Positions 51,634-59,723 of a DNA stretch of 64,000 bases are shown here, one piece after another. Location: NCBI GenBank assembly GCA_963678075.2, contig CAXXPK010000004.1, positions 1 through 64,000 on the forward strand. The letters are read 5' to 3'. The DNA is from Oleispirillum sp963678075 (GTDB lineage Bacteria; Pseudomonadota; Alphaproteobacteria; Rhodospirillales; Rhodospirillaceae). The notes beneath the pieces were generated by a model. The model was not told the DNA's origin, did no database searches, and saw only the letters and a program-made list of their open reading frames with translations. Position 1 is the stretch's first letter. Each line of letters begins with the position of its first letter. The position numbers and the translations under genes were made by a program.

Positions 51634-52347
51634 ATGACTGCTTCCGACCTTCCGCCCGAGGCGCGGGAGCCTCATTTCTTCGGTCGCCGCAAGGGGAAGC
51701 CCTTACGGTCTGGTCGCGTTCGCCTAATGGACGATCTGCTGCCCGACGTCGCGGTGCCGGACGGCGATGCTCCCCTCGATCCGGCGGCATTGTTCGCCAA
51801 GCCGGTCTCCGCCGTCTGGCTGGAAATCGGTTTCGGCGGCGGCGAGCACCTGGCGGGTCAGGCGGCGACCCATCCGGACATTGGTATCATCGGTTGCGAG
51901 GTGTTCCTGAACGGCGTCGCGCGGTTGCTCTCCCTGATCGACGGCACCCCGGCAGAAGAGACCGTGCGGGTCTGTCACGGCGACGTCCGCGCCCTGATGC
52001 CGCGTCTGCCGGAGGCCGCGCTGGACCGGGTGTTCGTTCTGTTCCCCGACCCCTGGCCGAAGACCCGCCACGCCAAGCGCCGCTTCATCGGCCCCGACAA
52101 CCTGCCCCAGCTTTCCCGTCTGATGAAGGATGGCGCCGAATTGCGTGTCGCCTCCGATGACATGTCCTATATCCGCTGGTCGCTGATGCACCTGATGAAC
52201 CACCCGGATTTCGTCTGGACAGCCGAGGGCCCCGACGATTGGCTGGGCCGCCCCGCCGACTGGGTTCCCACCCGTTACGAGCAAAAGGCTCTGCGCCAGG
52301 GCCGTGCGCCGGTGGTGCTGCGTTTCGTCCGCAAGCCGCACGGCTGA
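51634..52347 (+). CDS. trmB: tRNA (guanine-N7-)-methyltransferase TrmB
   Basis: TrmB methylates G46 of tRNA using SAM. The 237-residue protein has the SAM-binding stretch VWLEIGFGGGEHLAGQAA, HGDVRALMPRL, and the catalytic signature VFVLFPDPWPKTRHAKRRFIGPDNL. It begins 10 bases after metK, so the SAM-producing and SAM-using genes are probably co-transcribed. Confidence 0.95.
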   Translation: MTASDLPPEAREPHFFGRRKGKPLRSGRVRLMDDLLPDVAVPDGDAPLDPAALFAKPVSAVWLEIGFGGGEHLAGQAATHPDIGIIGCEVFLNGVARLLSLIDGTPAEETVRVCHGDVRALMPRLPEAALDRVFVLFPDPWPKTRHAKRRFIGPDNLPQLSRLMKDGAELRVASDDMSYIRWSLMHLMNHPDFVWTAEGPDDWLGRPADWVPTRYEQKALRQGRAPVVLRFVRKPHG

Positions 52348-52377
52348 GGGCGCTCCGGCGGCGCTTCCAGATTCTTC

Positions 52378-52405
52378 TTTACACCCTCGTCCGATCGTCT
52401 AGATT
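52378..52405 (+). promoter_or_regulatory. Putative sigma-70-type promoter for the rimP-nusA-infB operon
   Basis: TTTACA (52378-52383) and TAGATT (52400-52405) are separated by 16 bases, close to the housekeeping consensus. Transcription would start near 52412, about 40 bases before the intrinsic terminator at 52450 and 108 bases before rimP. Confidence 0.5.
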
Positions 52406-52449
52406 GAGCTCGACATTCTTATTGGAGCGGCCAGCGGGCGCCGATGAGG

Positions 52450-52473
52450 GTGGGCCGGTGGCCCACTTTTTTT
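52450..52473 (+). terminator. Intrinsic terminator in the leader of rimP-nusA-infB
   Basis: GTGGGCC pairs with GGCCCAC around GGT and is followed by seven Ts. It could end the metK-trmB transcript, but as it also lies downstream of the putative promoter at 52378-52405 and 46 bases before rimP, it would act as an attenuator on the operon encoding NusA. Confidence 0.85.
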
Positions 52474-52519
52474 GTTTGTGCAGCCTGCAACGCCGGAATG
52501 AAACGGGATACGAACGCGG

Positions 52520-53014
52520 ATGGATGTTGCCAGGCATGTGGCGGATTTGATTCTGCCCCCGCTCGCCGACATGGGGTTCGAGCTGGTGCGGGTGCAGTTC
52601 ACCGGCACCATCCGCCGGACCTTGCAGATCATGGCGGAACGCGCCGATCGCACGGCGATGACGGTGGACGACTGCGCCGGGATCAGTCGCGCGGTTTCCG
52701 CCCTGCTGGACGTGGAAGATCCGATCGAAGGACAATATCTGTTGGAGGTGAGCTCCCCCGGTTTGGATCGGCCGCTCACCCGCAGGGAAGATTTCGTGCG
52801 GTTCGCGGGTTTCGTGGTGAAGCTTGAAACCACGATGCCGGTGGATGGCCGCAAGCGCTTCTCGGGGAAGTTGCTGGGCTTGAGCGATGACGGCGTGATT
52901 ACGATGGTTTCTGACGAAGGTGTCGAGATCGCGGTGCCGTTTTCCAATTTTGCCCGCGCGAAGCTGGTGCTGACCGACGATTTGATCAAGGCAGCGGAAG
53001 AAGAACAAGGTTAA
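52520..53014 (+). CDS. rimP: Ribosome maturation factor RimP
   Basis: A 164-residue protein for 30S subunit assembly. It shows LADMGFELVRVQFTG, the conserved DDCAGISRAVSALLDVEDPIEGQYLLEVSSPGLDRPL and a C-terminal Sm-like barrel. It is the first gene of the classical rimP-nusA-ylxR-infB-rbfA-truB-rpsO-pnp order. Confidence 0.95.
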   Translation: MDVARHVADLILPPLADMGFELVRVQFTGTIRRTLQIMAERADRTAMTVDDCAGISRAVSALLDVEDPIEGQYLLEVSSPGLDRPLTRREDFVRFAGFVVKLETTMPVDGRKRFSGKLLGLSDDGVITMVSDEGVEIAVPFSNFARAKLVLTDDLIKAAEEEQG

Positions 53015-53027
53015 TCGGAAGGACGCA

Positions 53028-54593
53028 ATGGAACGTACAGCGGCATTGCCACGGCCCGAATTGCTTCAGGTTGCGGAAGCGGTTGCCCGCGACAAGGGGA
53101 TCGATCGCGACGAGGTGATCCAGGCGATGGAATCGGCCATTCAAAAGGCCGGGCGTTCGAAGTATGGGCATGACTACGACATTCGCGCCACCATCGACCG
53201 CAAAACCGGCGAGATCAAACTCGCCCGCTATATCGAGGTGGTGGAAGAGGTCGAGGACGACAACATCCAAATCGCCCTGGCCGACGCGCAGTCCCGTGAT
53301 CCGGAGCTCGGCCTTGGCGACTTCATCGTCGATCCGCTGCCACCCATCGACTTCGGCCGCATTGCCGCGCAGACCGCCAAGCAGGTGATCGTGCAGCGGG
53401 TGCGCGACGCCGAACGGATGCGTCAGTTCCAGGAATTCCAGAACCGTACCAGCGAAATCGTCAACGGTCTGGTCAAGCGTGTCGAATTCGGCAACGTCTA
53501 TGTCGATCTGGGTCGCGCCGAGGCGCTGTTGCGCCGCGACGAACTGATCCAGCGCGAGACCTTCCGCGTCGGCAACCGGGTCCGCGCCTACATCATGGCG
53601 GTGCGCCAGGAGCCGCGCGGTCCGCAGATTTTCCTGTCTCGCACCCATCCGCAGTTCATGGCCAAGCTGTTTGCGCAGGAAGTGCCGGAAATCTATGACG
53701 GCATCATCGAGATCAAGTCGGTGGCGCGCGATCCCGGTTCTCGCGCCAAAATAGCGGTGCTGTCCAATGATTCCTCGATCGATCCGGTCGGTGCCTGCGT
53801 TGGTATGCGCGGGTCTCGCGTGCAGGCGGTGGTCGGCGAGTTGCAGGGCGAGAAGATCGACATCATCCAGTGGTCGCAGGACCCGGCGACGTTCATCGTC
53901 AACGGCCTTGCCCCGGCGGAAGTCACCAAGGTGGTGCTGGACGAGGAAACCAACCGCATCGAAGTGGTGGTTCCCGACGATCAGCTGTCGCTGGCGATCG
54001 GCCGTCGCGGCCAAAATGTGCGCCTGGCTTCGCAACTGACCGGCTGGGACATCGACATCCTGACCGAGCAGGAGGAATCCGAACGGCGCCAGGAAGAGAT
54101 CAAGTTGCGCTCCAAGATGTTCATCGAGGCATTGGACGTCGATGACGTGATCGCGCATCTACTGGTCAACGAAGGGTTCTCCTCGGTCGAGGAAGTGGCC
54201 TACGTTCCAGCGCAGGATCTGGGCGACATCGAGGGCTTCGACGACGAAATCGCGGTCGAACTGCAAAGCCGCGCCGTGGCCTTCCTCGATGACCGCGACC
54301 GTTCCGCCACCGATCGCCGGGTCGAACTGGGCGTTGCCGAGGATCTGGCCGCCCTGGAGGCCCTGTCCCCGGTGATGCTGGTGAAGCTGGGCGAGGCCGG
54401 GGTGAAGACCCTGGACGATTTGGCCGATCTGGCGAGCGACGAGCTGATCGATATCGTCGGCGCCGGCGAAATGACCGAGGACGAGGCCAACGCCGAGATC
54501 ATGGCGGCGCGCGCCCACTGGTTCAGCGATGAGGACGCGGCGGCAACGAAAACGGGCGACGCGGCGGAAGCGACGGATGACGGAAACCCCTGA
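53028..54593 (+). CDS. nusA: Transcription termination/antitermination factor NusA
   Basis: NusA binds RNA polymerase and nascent RNA. The 521-residue protein has the N-terminal polymerase-binding domain (DEVIQAMESAIQKAGRSKYG), an S1 domain (VNGLVKRVEFGNVYVDLGRAEALL), two KH domains (CVGMRGSRVQAVVGELQGEKIDII; LAIGRRGQNVRLASQL) and two C-terminal acidic helical repeats (LLVNEGFSSVEEVAYVP and LGEAGVKTLDDLADLASDEL). The ylxR start lies inside its last 17 bases. In E. coli NusA regulates its own operon; the leader terminator here allows the same idea. Confidence 0.96.
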   Translation: MERTAALPRPELLQVAEAVARDKGIDRDEVIQAMESAIQKAGRSKYGHDYDIRATIDRKTGEIKLARYIEVVEEVEDDNIQIALADAQSRDPELGLGDFIVDPLPPIDFGRIAAQTAKQVIVQRVRDAERMRQFQEFQNRTSEIVNGLVKRVEFGNVYVDLGRAEALLRRDELIQRETFRVGNRVRAYIMAVRQEPRGPQIFLSRTHPQFMAKLFAQEVPEIYDGIIEIKSVARDPGSRAKIAVLSNDSSIDPVGACVGMRGSRVQAVVGELQGEKIDIIQWSQDPATFIVNGLAPAEVTKVVLDEETNRIEVVVPDDQLSLAIGRRGQNVRLASQLTGWDIDILTEQEESERRQEEIKLRSKMFIEALDVDDVIAHLLVNEGFSSVEEVAYVPAQDLGDIEGFDDEIAVELQSRAVAFLDDRDRSATDRRVELGVAEDLAALEALSPVMLVKLGEAGVKTLDDLADLASDELIDIVGAGEMTEDEANAEIMAARAHWFSDEDAAATKTGDAAEATDDGNP

Positions 54594-55206
54594 TATCGCG
54601 ACCGATGACGGCGACGGTCCGCACCGTCGCTGTCTGGTCACGGGCGGGTCGCGGACGACCGAGTTGTTGTTGCGATTCGTTCTGGGGCCCGAGGACGCGG
54701 TGGTCCCCGATATCGACGAGCGGTTGCCGGGGCGGGGTTTTTGGTTGAGTGCGCGCCGGGATGTGGTAGAAACGGCGGTCAAGCGTAAGGCCTTTCACCG
54801 TGCGGCGCGCCACGCGGTGGTGGTGCCGGACGATCTGGCCGATCTGGTCGAGCGTCTTTTACTGCGGCGCTGCCAGGATTCGCTGGGTTTGGCGCGGCGG
54901 TCGGCGCGCGCGGTGTGTGGCTTCGACAAGGTGGCGTCGGCGCTGACGGAAGGTTCCGGCAGCTTGATCGCGGCCAGCGACGGCAGCCCGGACGGCAGCC
55001 GCAAGATCGCACAGGCGGAGCGGCGCTGTGGCGCCAGGGTGCGCCGGGTCGCGGCGGCATTGACCGCCGAAGAGTTGGGTTCCCCGTTTGCCCGCGATCG
55101 TGCGGTGCATGTATGGGTAACGGCCGGTCCCTTGGCGGACCGGATCGCCCGGGATATGGCGCGGCTTGCGTCTTATCGTGGGTTCATTGAGGATCGGGGC
55201 GCCTGA
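54577..55206 (+). CDS. YlxR-family RNA-binding protein fused to an L7Ae-like domain
   Basis: A 209-residue protein. The first part is YlxR/DUF448 (RRCLVTGGSRTTELLLRFVLGPEDAVVPDIDERLPGRGFWLSA), followed by an L7Ae-like domain (ARRSARAVCGFDKVASALTEGS). YlxR alone is known in Bacilli as an RNase P modulator (RnpM); the fused form is usual in Alphaproteobacteria. The ATG at 54577 overlaps nusA by 17 bases. Confidence 0.9.
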   Translation: MTETPDIATDDGDGPHRRCLVTGGSRTTELLLRFVLGPEDAVVPDIDERLPGRGFWLSARRDVVETAVKRKAFHRAARHAVVVPDDLADLVERLLLRRCQDSLGLARRSARAVCGFDKVASALTEGSGSLIAASDGSPDGSRKIAQAERRCGARVRRVAAALTAEELGSPFARDRAVHVWVTAGPLADRIARDMARLASYRGFIEDRGA

Positions 55207-55238
55207 TGGCGCGGTGATTGGTAAAAATCAGGATAGTG

Positions 55239-57728
55239 ATGGCGGACGATACCACGGACAACGATCGAAAGGCTCCCTTGACCCTGCGTACGGGGACTCT
55301 GGAGTTGAAGAAGACGGTGGAAAAGGGCCGTGTTCGCCAAAGCTTTTCCCATGGCCGCACCAAAGAGGTGAAGGTCGAGGTTCGTCGCAAGCGTACTATT
55401 GCGACGGGGGCCTCTCAGTCGGCCCATGGCATGGATGACGGTGTCCTCATCAACCAGGAAAAGGCGCAGCGTCTGCGCGTCCTGCAGGAGGCGCGACGCG
55501 TCGAGGAAGAAAATCGCCTCGCCGCCGAGGAGGCTCGCCTCAAGGCCGAGGCCGAGGAAGCCCGCCTCAAGGCTGCGGAAGAGGCGACTCGCGCCGCCGC
55601 GGAAGACGCGGTGAAGCGCGACCAGGAAGTGGCCAGCGTCATCGCCGACCTGCCGCGTCCGGCCAAGGAGGTCGATTCCGTCAAGCTGGCCGAGGTCAGG
55701 AAGCCGGTCAAGAAGGACGCCGCTGCGGAGGGTCTGGACGAGGAAGGTCGTGCCCGCCGTAAGGCCGTGGCGCGTCCCGGCGCTCCCGCCCCGGCCAAAG
55801 TGCCTGCGGTCAAGAAGGTCGAGCCGCGCCGCCGCATGGGTAAGCTGACGATCTCCGCCGCGCTGTCCGACGTGGACCGCGAGGAACGGGGCCGCAGCCT
55901 GTCCGCGGTGCGCCGTGCCCGCGAAAAGGAACGCCTGAAGCAGCTGGCGATGGCCAGGGCGCAGGAAAAGGTGGTGCGCGAGGTGGTGATCCCCGAGACG
56001 ATCAGCGTCCAGGATCTCGCCAACCGCATGGCCGAGCGCGGCGCCAACGTCATCAAGGCGCTGATGAAGTTGGGCGTGATGGCCAACATCAATCAGGTTA
56101 TCGACGCCGACACCGCGCAGTTGGTGGTCGAGGAATTCGGTCACTCCGCGAAGCGGGTCGCCGACTCCGACGTCGAGGATGGCCTGAAGGGCGTGGTGGA
56201 TGCCGACGACCTGCTCCTGCCGCGTGCCCCGGTGGTCACCGTGATGGGCCACGTCGATCACGGCAAAACCTCGCTTCTGGATGCGCTGCGCGCCACCGAC
56301 GTGGCGGCGGGCGAAGCCGGGGGCATCACCCAGCATATCGGCGCCTATCAGGTGGAGATGACCTCCGGTCAGCGGATCACCTTCATCGATACCCCCGGTC
56401 ACGAGGCGTTCACCGCCATGCGTGCCCGTGGCGCGCAGGTCACCGATATCGTCGTCCTGGTGGTTGCCGCCGACGATGGCATCATGCCGCAGACGGTCGA
56501 GGCGATTCGCCACGCCCGCGCCGCGCAGGTACCGATGATCGTCGCCATCAACAAGATGGACAAGCCGGGCGCCAACCCCGAACGCGTCCGCACCGAGCTT
56601 TTGCAGCACGAAGTCGTGGTCGAAAGCCTGGGCGGCGATGTTCAGGTGGTCAAGGTCTCGGCCAAGAAACACATCAACCTCGACCTGTTGGAAGAAGCGA
56701 TTCTGATGCAGGCCGAAATGCTCGACCTTAAGGCCAATCCGAACCGCGAGGCGCAGGGTGTGGTGGTCGAGGCGCGGATGGAAATCGGGCGGGGCTCGGT
56801 GGCCACGGTTCTGGTGCAGCGCGGCACCCTGAAGGTCGGCGATATCTTCATCGGCGGTAAGGAATGGGGCCGGGTCCGCGCGATGACCGATCATCGCGGC
56901 CAGAAGTTGGACGAAGCGGGGCCGGGCGTGCCGGTGGAAGTGGTCGGTTTCCAGGGAACGCCGGGTGCCGGCGACGACTTCCTGGTGACCAACAACGAAC
57001 AGCGCGCCCGCGAAGTCGCCGACTATCGTCACCGCAAGGAGCGCGAGGCGCAGCACGTCAAGAGCGCGCGCTCCTCGATGGAGGAAATGTTCGCCAAGAT
57101 CCAGGCCGGCGAGGCTCAGGAATTCCCGGTGGTGATCAAGGCCGACGTGCAGGGTTCGGTGGAAGCCCTGGTCGGAACCCTGGAAAAGATCGGCAACGAC
57201 GACGTGCGAGTGCGCGTGTTGCACGCTGCGGTCGGCGCGATCAGCGAGTCCGACGTGACCTTGGCCAAGGCCACCAACGCCCTGGTGATTGGCTTCAACG
57301 TTCGGGCCAACGCCCAGGCCCGCGACTTGGCGCGCCGCGACGGCATCGAAATCCGCTATTACTCGATCATCTATGACGTGGCGGAAGAGATGAAGCTTGC
57401 CCTTTCGGGTATGTTGGCGCCGGAACTGAAGGAAAACTTCATCGGTTACGCCGAAATCCGTCAGGTCTTCAACATCACCAAGGTCGGACGCGTCGCCGGT
57501 TGTATGATCACCGAAGGCGTGGTGCGCCGTGGCGCCAAGGCGCGTTTGCTGCGTGACAACGTGGTGATCCACGAAGGCGCGCTTGGCCAGTTGAAGCGCT
57601 TCAAGGACGACATGAAGGAAGTCCGCGAAGGCTATGAATGCGGCATGTCGTTCGAGAACTACAACGACATCCAGGTCGGCGACGTCATCGAGTGCTACGA
57701 AATCGAGGAAATTGCCGTTACCCTGTAA
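55239..57728 (+). CDS. infB: Translation initiation factor IF-2
   Basis: IF-2 places the initiator tRNA on the ribosome. The 829-residue protein has a charged, Ala/Glu/Lys-rich N-terminal region, the IF2_N segment (ETISVQDLANRMAERGANVIKALMKLG), and a GTPase domain with VTVMGHVDHGKTSLLDAL, TFIDTPGHEAFTAMRARG and INKMDKPGAN, then domains II-IV to YEIEEIAVTL. The ATG at 55239 (MADDTTDNDRKAPLTLRTG) is chosen as the usual alphaproteobacterial start. Confidence 0.96.
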   Translation: MADDTTDNDRKAPLTLRTGTLELKKTVEKGRVRQSFSHGRTKEVKVEVRRKRTIATGASQSAHGMDDGVLINQEKAQRLRVLQEARRVEEENRLAAEEARLKAEAEEARLKAAEEATRAAAEDAVKRDQEVASVIADLPRPAKEVDSVKLAEVRKPVKKDAAAEGLDEEGRARRKAVARPGAPAPAKVPAVKKVEPRRRMGKLTISAALSDVDREERGRSLSAVRRAREKERLKQLAMARAQEKVVREVVIPETISVQDLANRMAERGANVIKALMKLGVMANINQVIDADTAQLVVEEFGHSAKRVADSDVEDGLKGVVDADDLLLPRAPVVTVMGHVDHGKTSLLDALRATDVAAGEAGGITQHIGAYQVEMTSGQRITFIDTPGHEAFTAMRARGAQVTDIVVLVVAADDGIMPQTVEAIRHARAAQVPMIVAINKMDKPGANPERVRTELLQHEVVVESLGGDVQVVKVSAKKHINLDLLEEAILMQAEMLDLKANPNREAQGVVVEARMEIGRGSVATVLVQRGTLKVGDIFIGGKEWGRVRAMTDHRGQKLDEAGPGVPVEVVGFQGTPGAGDDFLVTNNEQRAREVADYRHRKEREAQHVKSARSSMEEMFAKIQAGEAQEFPVVIKADVQGSVEALVGTLEKIGNDDVRVRVLHAAVGAISESDVTLAKATNALVIGFNVRANAQARDLARRDGIEIRYYSIIYDVAEEMKLALSGMLAPELKENFIGYAEIRQVFNITKVGRVAGCMITEGVVRRGAKARLLRDNVVIHEGALGQLKRFKDDMKEVREGYECGMSFENYNDIQVGDVIECYEIEEIAVTL

Positions 57729-57732
57729 GGGA

Positions 57733-57815
57733 GGTCCAGGGGCAACGCCCCTGGACCCCACTGGGGCCGTGGAGGCCCCAGACTCCGTTTGTTTTTCGCC
57801 GCGAGGCGGCGATCG
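57733..57815. repeat. Intergenic hairpin repeat, copy A
   Basis: GGTCCAGGGGC and GCCCCTGGACC form one hairpin; CTGGGGCC and GGCCCCAG form a second. The end reads CGTTTGTTTTTCGCCGCG. It lies inside the operon between infB and rbfA, and the same elements occur near 39.5 and 37.6 kb. The rest of the 195-base gap to rbfA shows no gene. Confidence 0.7.
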
Positions 57816-57923
57816 GCCTTCATGGTGCGTGGCGGTTCGATGGTGCCGACGGACGGGGTTCGGAGCCCGAAGGCCCCGGCGGGAGTGGGCGGAGCCCGTG
57901 GCCTTTTTCTGGAGTCCGAGATC

Positions 57924-58337
57924 ATGACCCAAGCCCCCTTGCAACGGCAGCTTCGCGTCGGTGAAGAGATCCGCCGTCTGTTGGCGTGCGCGCTGGAACG
58001 CGGCGATTTGCACGATGCCGTGCTGGATACCGTGCCGGTGACGATTTCCGAGGTGCGGGTCAGTCCCGACATGCGGCATGCCACCACCTTCGTGATGTCC
58101 CTGGGGGGATTGCGTCTGGATGAGGTGCTGGCCGCGTTGAATAAGAATGCCTGGGCCTTCAACAAGATAATCGCCCGTAGCTTGACCCTGCGTCATACCC
58201 CGACGGTGAAATTCATCGCCGACGACAGTTTCGACGAGGCGTCGCACATCGATGCGGTGTTGCGCCGTCCCGAGGTGGCGCGGGACTTGGTGAAGCCGGA
58301 CGCCGCCGACGACGAGGACGATGGGCATGGCGCGTAA
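57924..58337 (+). CDS. rbfA: Ribosome-binding factor A
   Basis: RbfA matures the 30S subunit and aids growth in the cold. The 137-residue protein has RQLRVGEEIRRLLACALERGDLHD, VTISEVRVSPDMRHATTFVM and LRHTPTVKFIADDSFDEASHID, all typical. The ATG at 57924 is chosen; the frame is open upstream across the repeat. It overlaps truB by 17 bases. Confidence 0.94.
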   Translation: MTQAPLQRQLRVGEEIRRLLACALERGDLHDAVLDTVPVTISEVRVSPDMRHATTFVMSLGGLRLDEVLAALNKNAWAFNKIIARSLTLRHTPTVKFIADDSFDEASHIDAVLRRPEVARDLVKPDAADDEDDGHGA

Positions 58338-59307
58338 GCGCAAGGGTCGGCCGATCGACGGCTGGCTGGTGCTCGACAAGCCGGTGGGGATCGGTTCGAC
58401 CACCGCCCTGGGGCAGGTCCGCCGTCTGTTCGACGCGGCCAAGGCCGGGCATGGCGGCACGCTTGACCCGCTGGCCTCGGGGATTCTGCCGATCGCCTTC
58501 GGCGAGGCGACGAAGACGGTGTCCTTCGTCATGGATGGACGAAAGGCTTATCGCTTCACGGTGCGTTTCGGGCAGGCCACCGAGTCCGAGGATGCCGAGG
58601 GCGCGGTGATCGCAACCTCCGACGCACGACCGACGGCGGAGGAAATCCGCGCCGTCCTGCCGCGTTTCACCGGGGTTATTCGGCAAATTCCGCCCCGCTT
58701 TTCGGCGATCAAGGTGAATGGCGAACGCGCCTATGATCTGGCGCGCGATGGCCAAGAGGTCGAAATGCAGCCGCGCGAGGCGGAAGTTTATGACCTGCGC
58801 TTCGTTGAAATGTCCGATGCCGACCACGCGATTTTCGTCGCGGAATGCGGCAAGGGAACCTATATCCGGTCCTTGGCGCGGGACTTGGCGGTCGCCTTGG
58901 GAACGGTCGGACACGTCGCGGCATTGCGCCGCACGCGGTGCGGCCCGTTTTCCGAGGCGGACTCGATTTCTCTGGATAAACTATTGTCCCTCGGGCATAG
59001 TGCGCCGTTCTTGGGCCTTTTGCGTTCCGTTTCGACCGCGCTGGACGACATCCCGGCGCTGGCCCTGACGGAAGACGAGGCCCGCCACCTAGCCAATGGG
59101 CAGGCTTTGGGCGTGTTTCCGCTGTTGCGGCGCCGTCCGTGTCCTGGAGCCGCCGAAGCCCCTGTTTTGCGAGCGATGTGCGGCGAGCGGGTGGTTGCGA
59201 TCGCACGGGTGGAAGCGATGATGCTGAAACCGGTGCGTATCATTTATTCAACCGAACATGGAGATTCCGGTGTCGATCACGCAGGAACGCAAGCAGGAAC
59301 TGATTAA
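58321..59307 (+). CDS. truB: tRNA pseudouridine-55 synthase TruB
   Basis: TruB makes pseudouridine 55 in the T loop of tRNAs. The 328-residue protein has GWLVLDKPVGIGSTTAL, the catalytic aspartate in GHGGTLDPLASGILPIAFGEATK, RQIPPRFSAIKVNGERAYDLAR and CGKGTYIRSLARDLA. The C-terminus reads past the rpsO start for 38 bases. The start is the ATG at 58321 or the one six bases later. Confidence 0.95.
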   Translation: MGMARKRKGRPIDGWLVLDKPVGIGSTTALGQVRRLFDAAKAGHGGTLDPLASGILPIAFGEATKTVSFVMDGRKAYRFTVRFGQATESEDAEGAVIATSDARPTAEEIRAVLPRFTGVIRQIPPRFSAIKVNGERAYDLARDGQEVEMQPREAEVYDLRFVEMSDADHAIFVAECGKGTYIRSLARDLAVALGTVGHVAALRRTRCGPFSEADSISLDKLLSLGHSAPFLGLLRSVSTALDDIPALALTEDEARHLANGQALGVFPLLRRRPCPGAAEAPVLRAMCGERVVAIARVEAMMLKPVRIIYSTEHGDSGVDHAGTQAGTD

Positions 59308-59539
59308 GGAATTCGCCATCAACGAAGGCGACACCGGGTCGCCGGAAGTGCAGGTGGCGGTTCTGTCGGAACGGATCAAGAATCTGACCGAACACCTGAA
59401 GGAACATAAGAAGGATTTCCACTCTCGTCGTGGCCTTCTGATCATGGTGGGTCAGCGTCGCCGTCTTCTTGACTATGTCAAGAGCAAGGAAGTCAAGCGC
59501 TACGAGGCCTTGATCCAGCGGCTTGGGCTCCGCCGTTAA
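59270..59539 (+). CDS. rpsO: 30S ribosomal protein S15
   Basis: An 89-residue ribosomal protein: SITQERKQELIKEFAINEGDTGSPEVQVAVLSERIKNLTEHLKEHKKDFHSRRGLL in order. The GTG at 59270 is chosen because it gives the conserved N-terminus and has GGAG seven bases upstream. The start lies 38 bases inside truB. A strong terminator follows. Confidence 0.95.
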   Translation: MSITQERKQELIKEFAINEGDTGSPEVQVAVLSERIKNLTEHLKEHKKDFHSRRGLLIMVGQRRRLLDYVKSKEVKRYEALIQRLGLRR

Positions 59540-59549
59540 GCCGATGCAA

Positions 59550-59589
59550 AACCGGTGGGATGTCATGGACGTCCCGCCGGTTCGCCTTT
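59550..59589 (+). terminator. Intrinsic terminator after rpsO
   Basis: AACCGGTGGGATGTC pairs with GACGTCCCGCCGGTT (15 bp, two G-T pairs) around a short loop and is followed by CGCCTTTT. It separates rpsO from pnp; E. coli has a partial terminator at the same place. Confidence 0.85.
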
Positions 59590-59723
59590 TCCCGGTTGGG
59601 TTCCAGGGGTCAAGGCCGTCGGCGATGGATTATCGCCCGATCCCGCGAAGTGTTTAAGAGGATGCGCCGCGAGAAGGTGCCTCTTCGTGGGACGGGCCGA
59701 ACAAAACCCGAAGGATGCAATGC

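Noticed and set aside
55173..58532. Minus-strand open frame of 1119 codons opposite infB
   Set aside because: It is a high-GC shadow of infB and rbfA, with low-complexity His/Gly/Arg-rich sequence and no family similarity; the plus-strand genes are certain.
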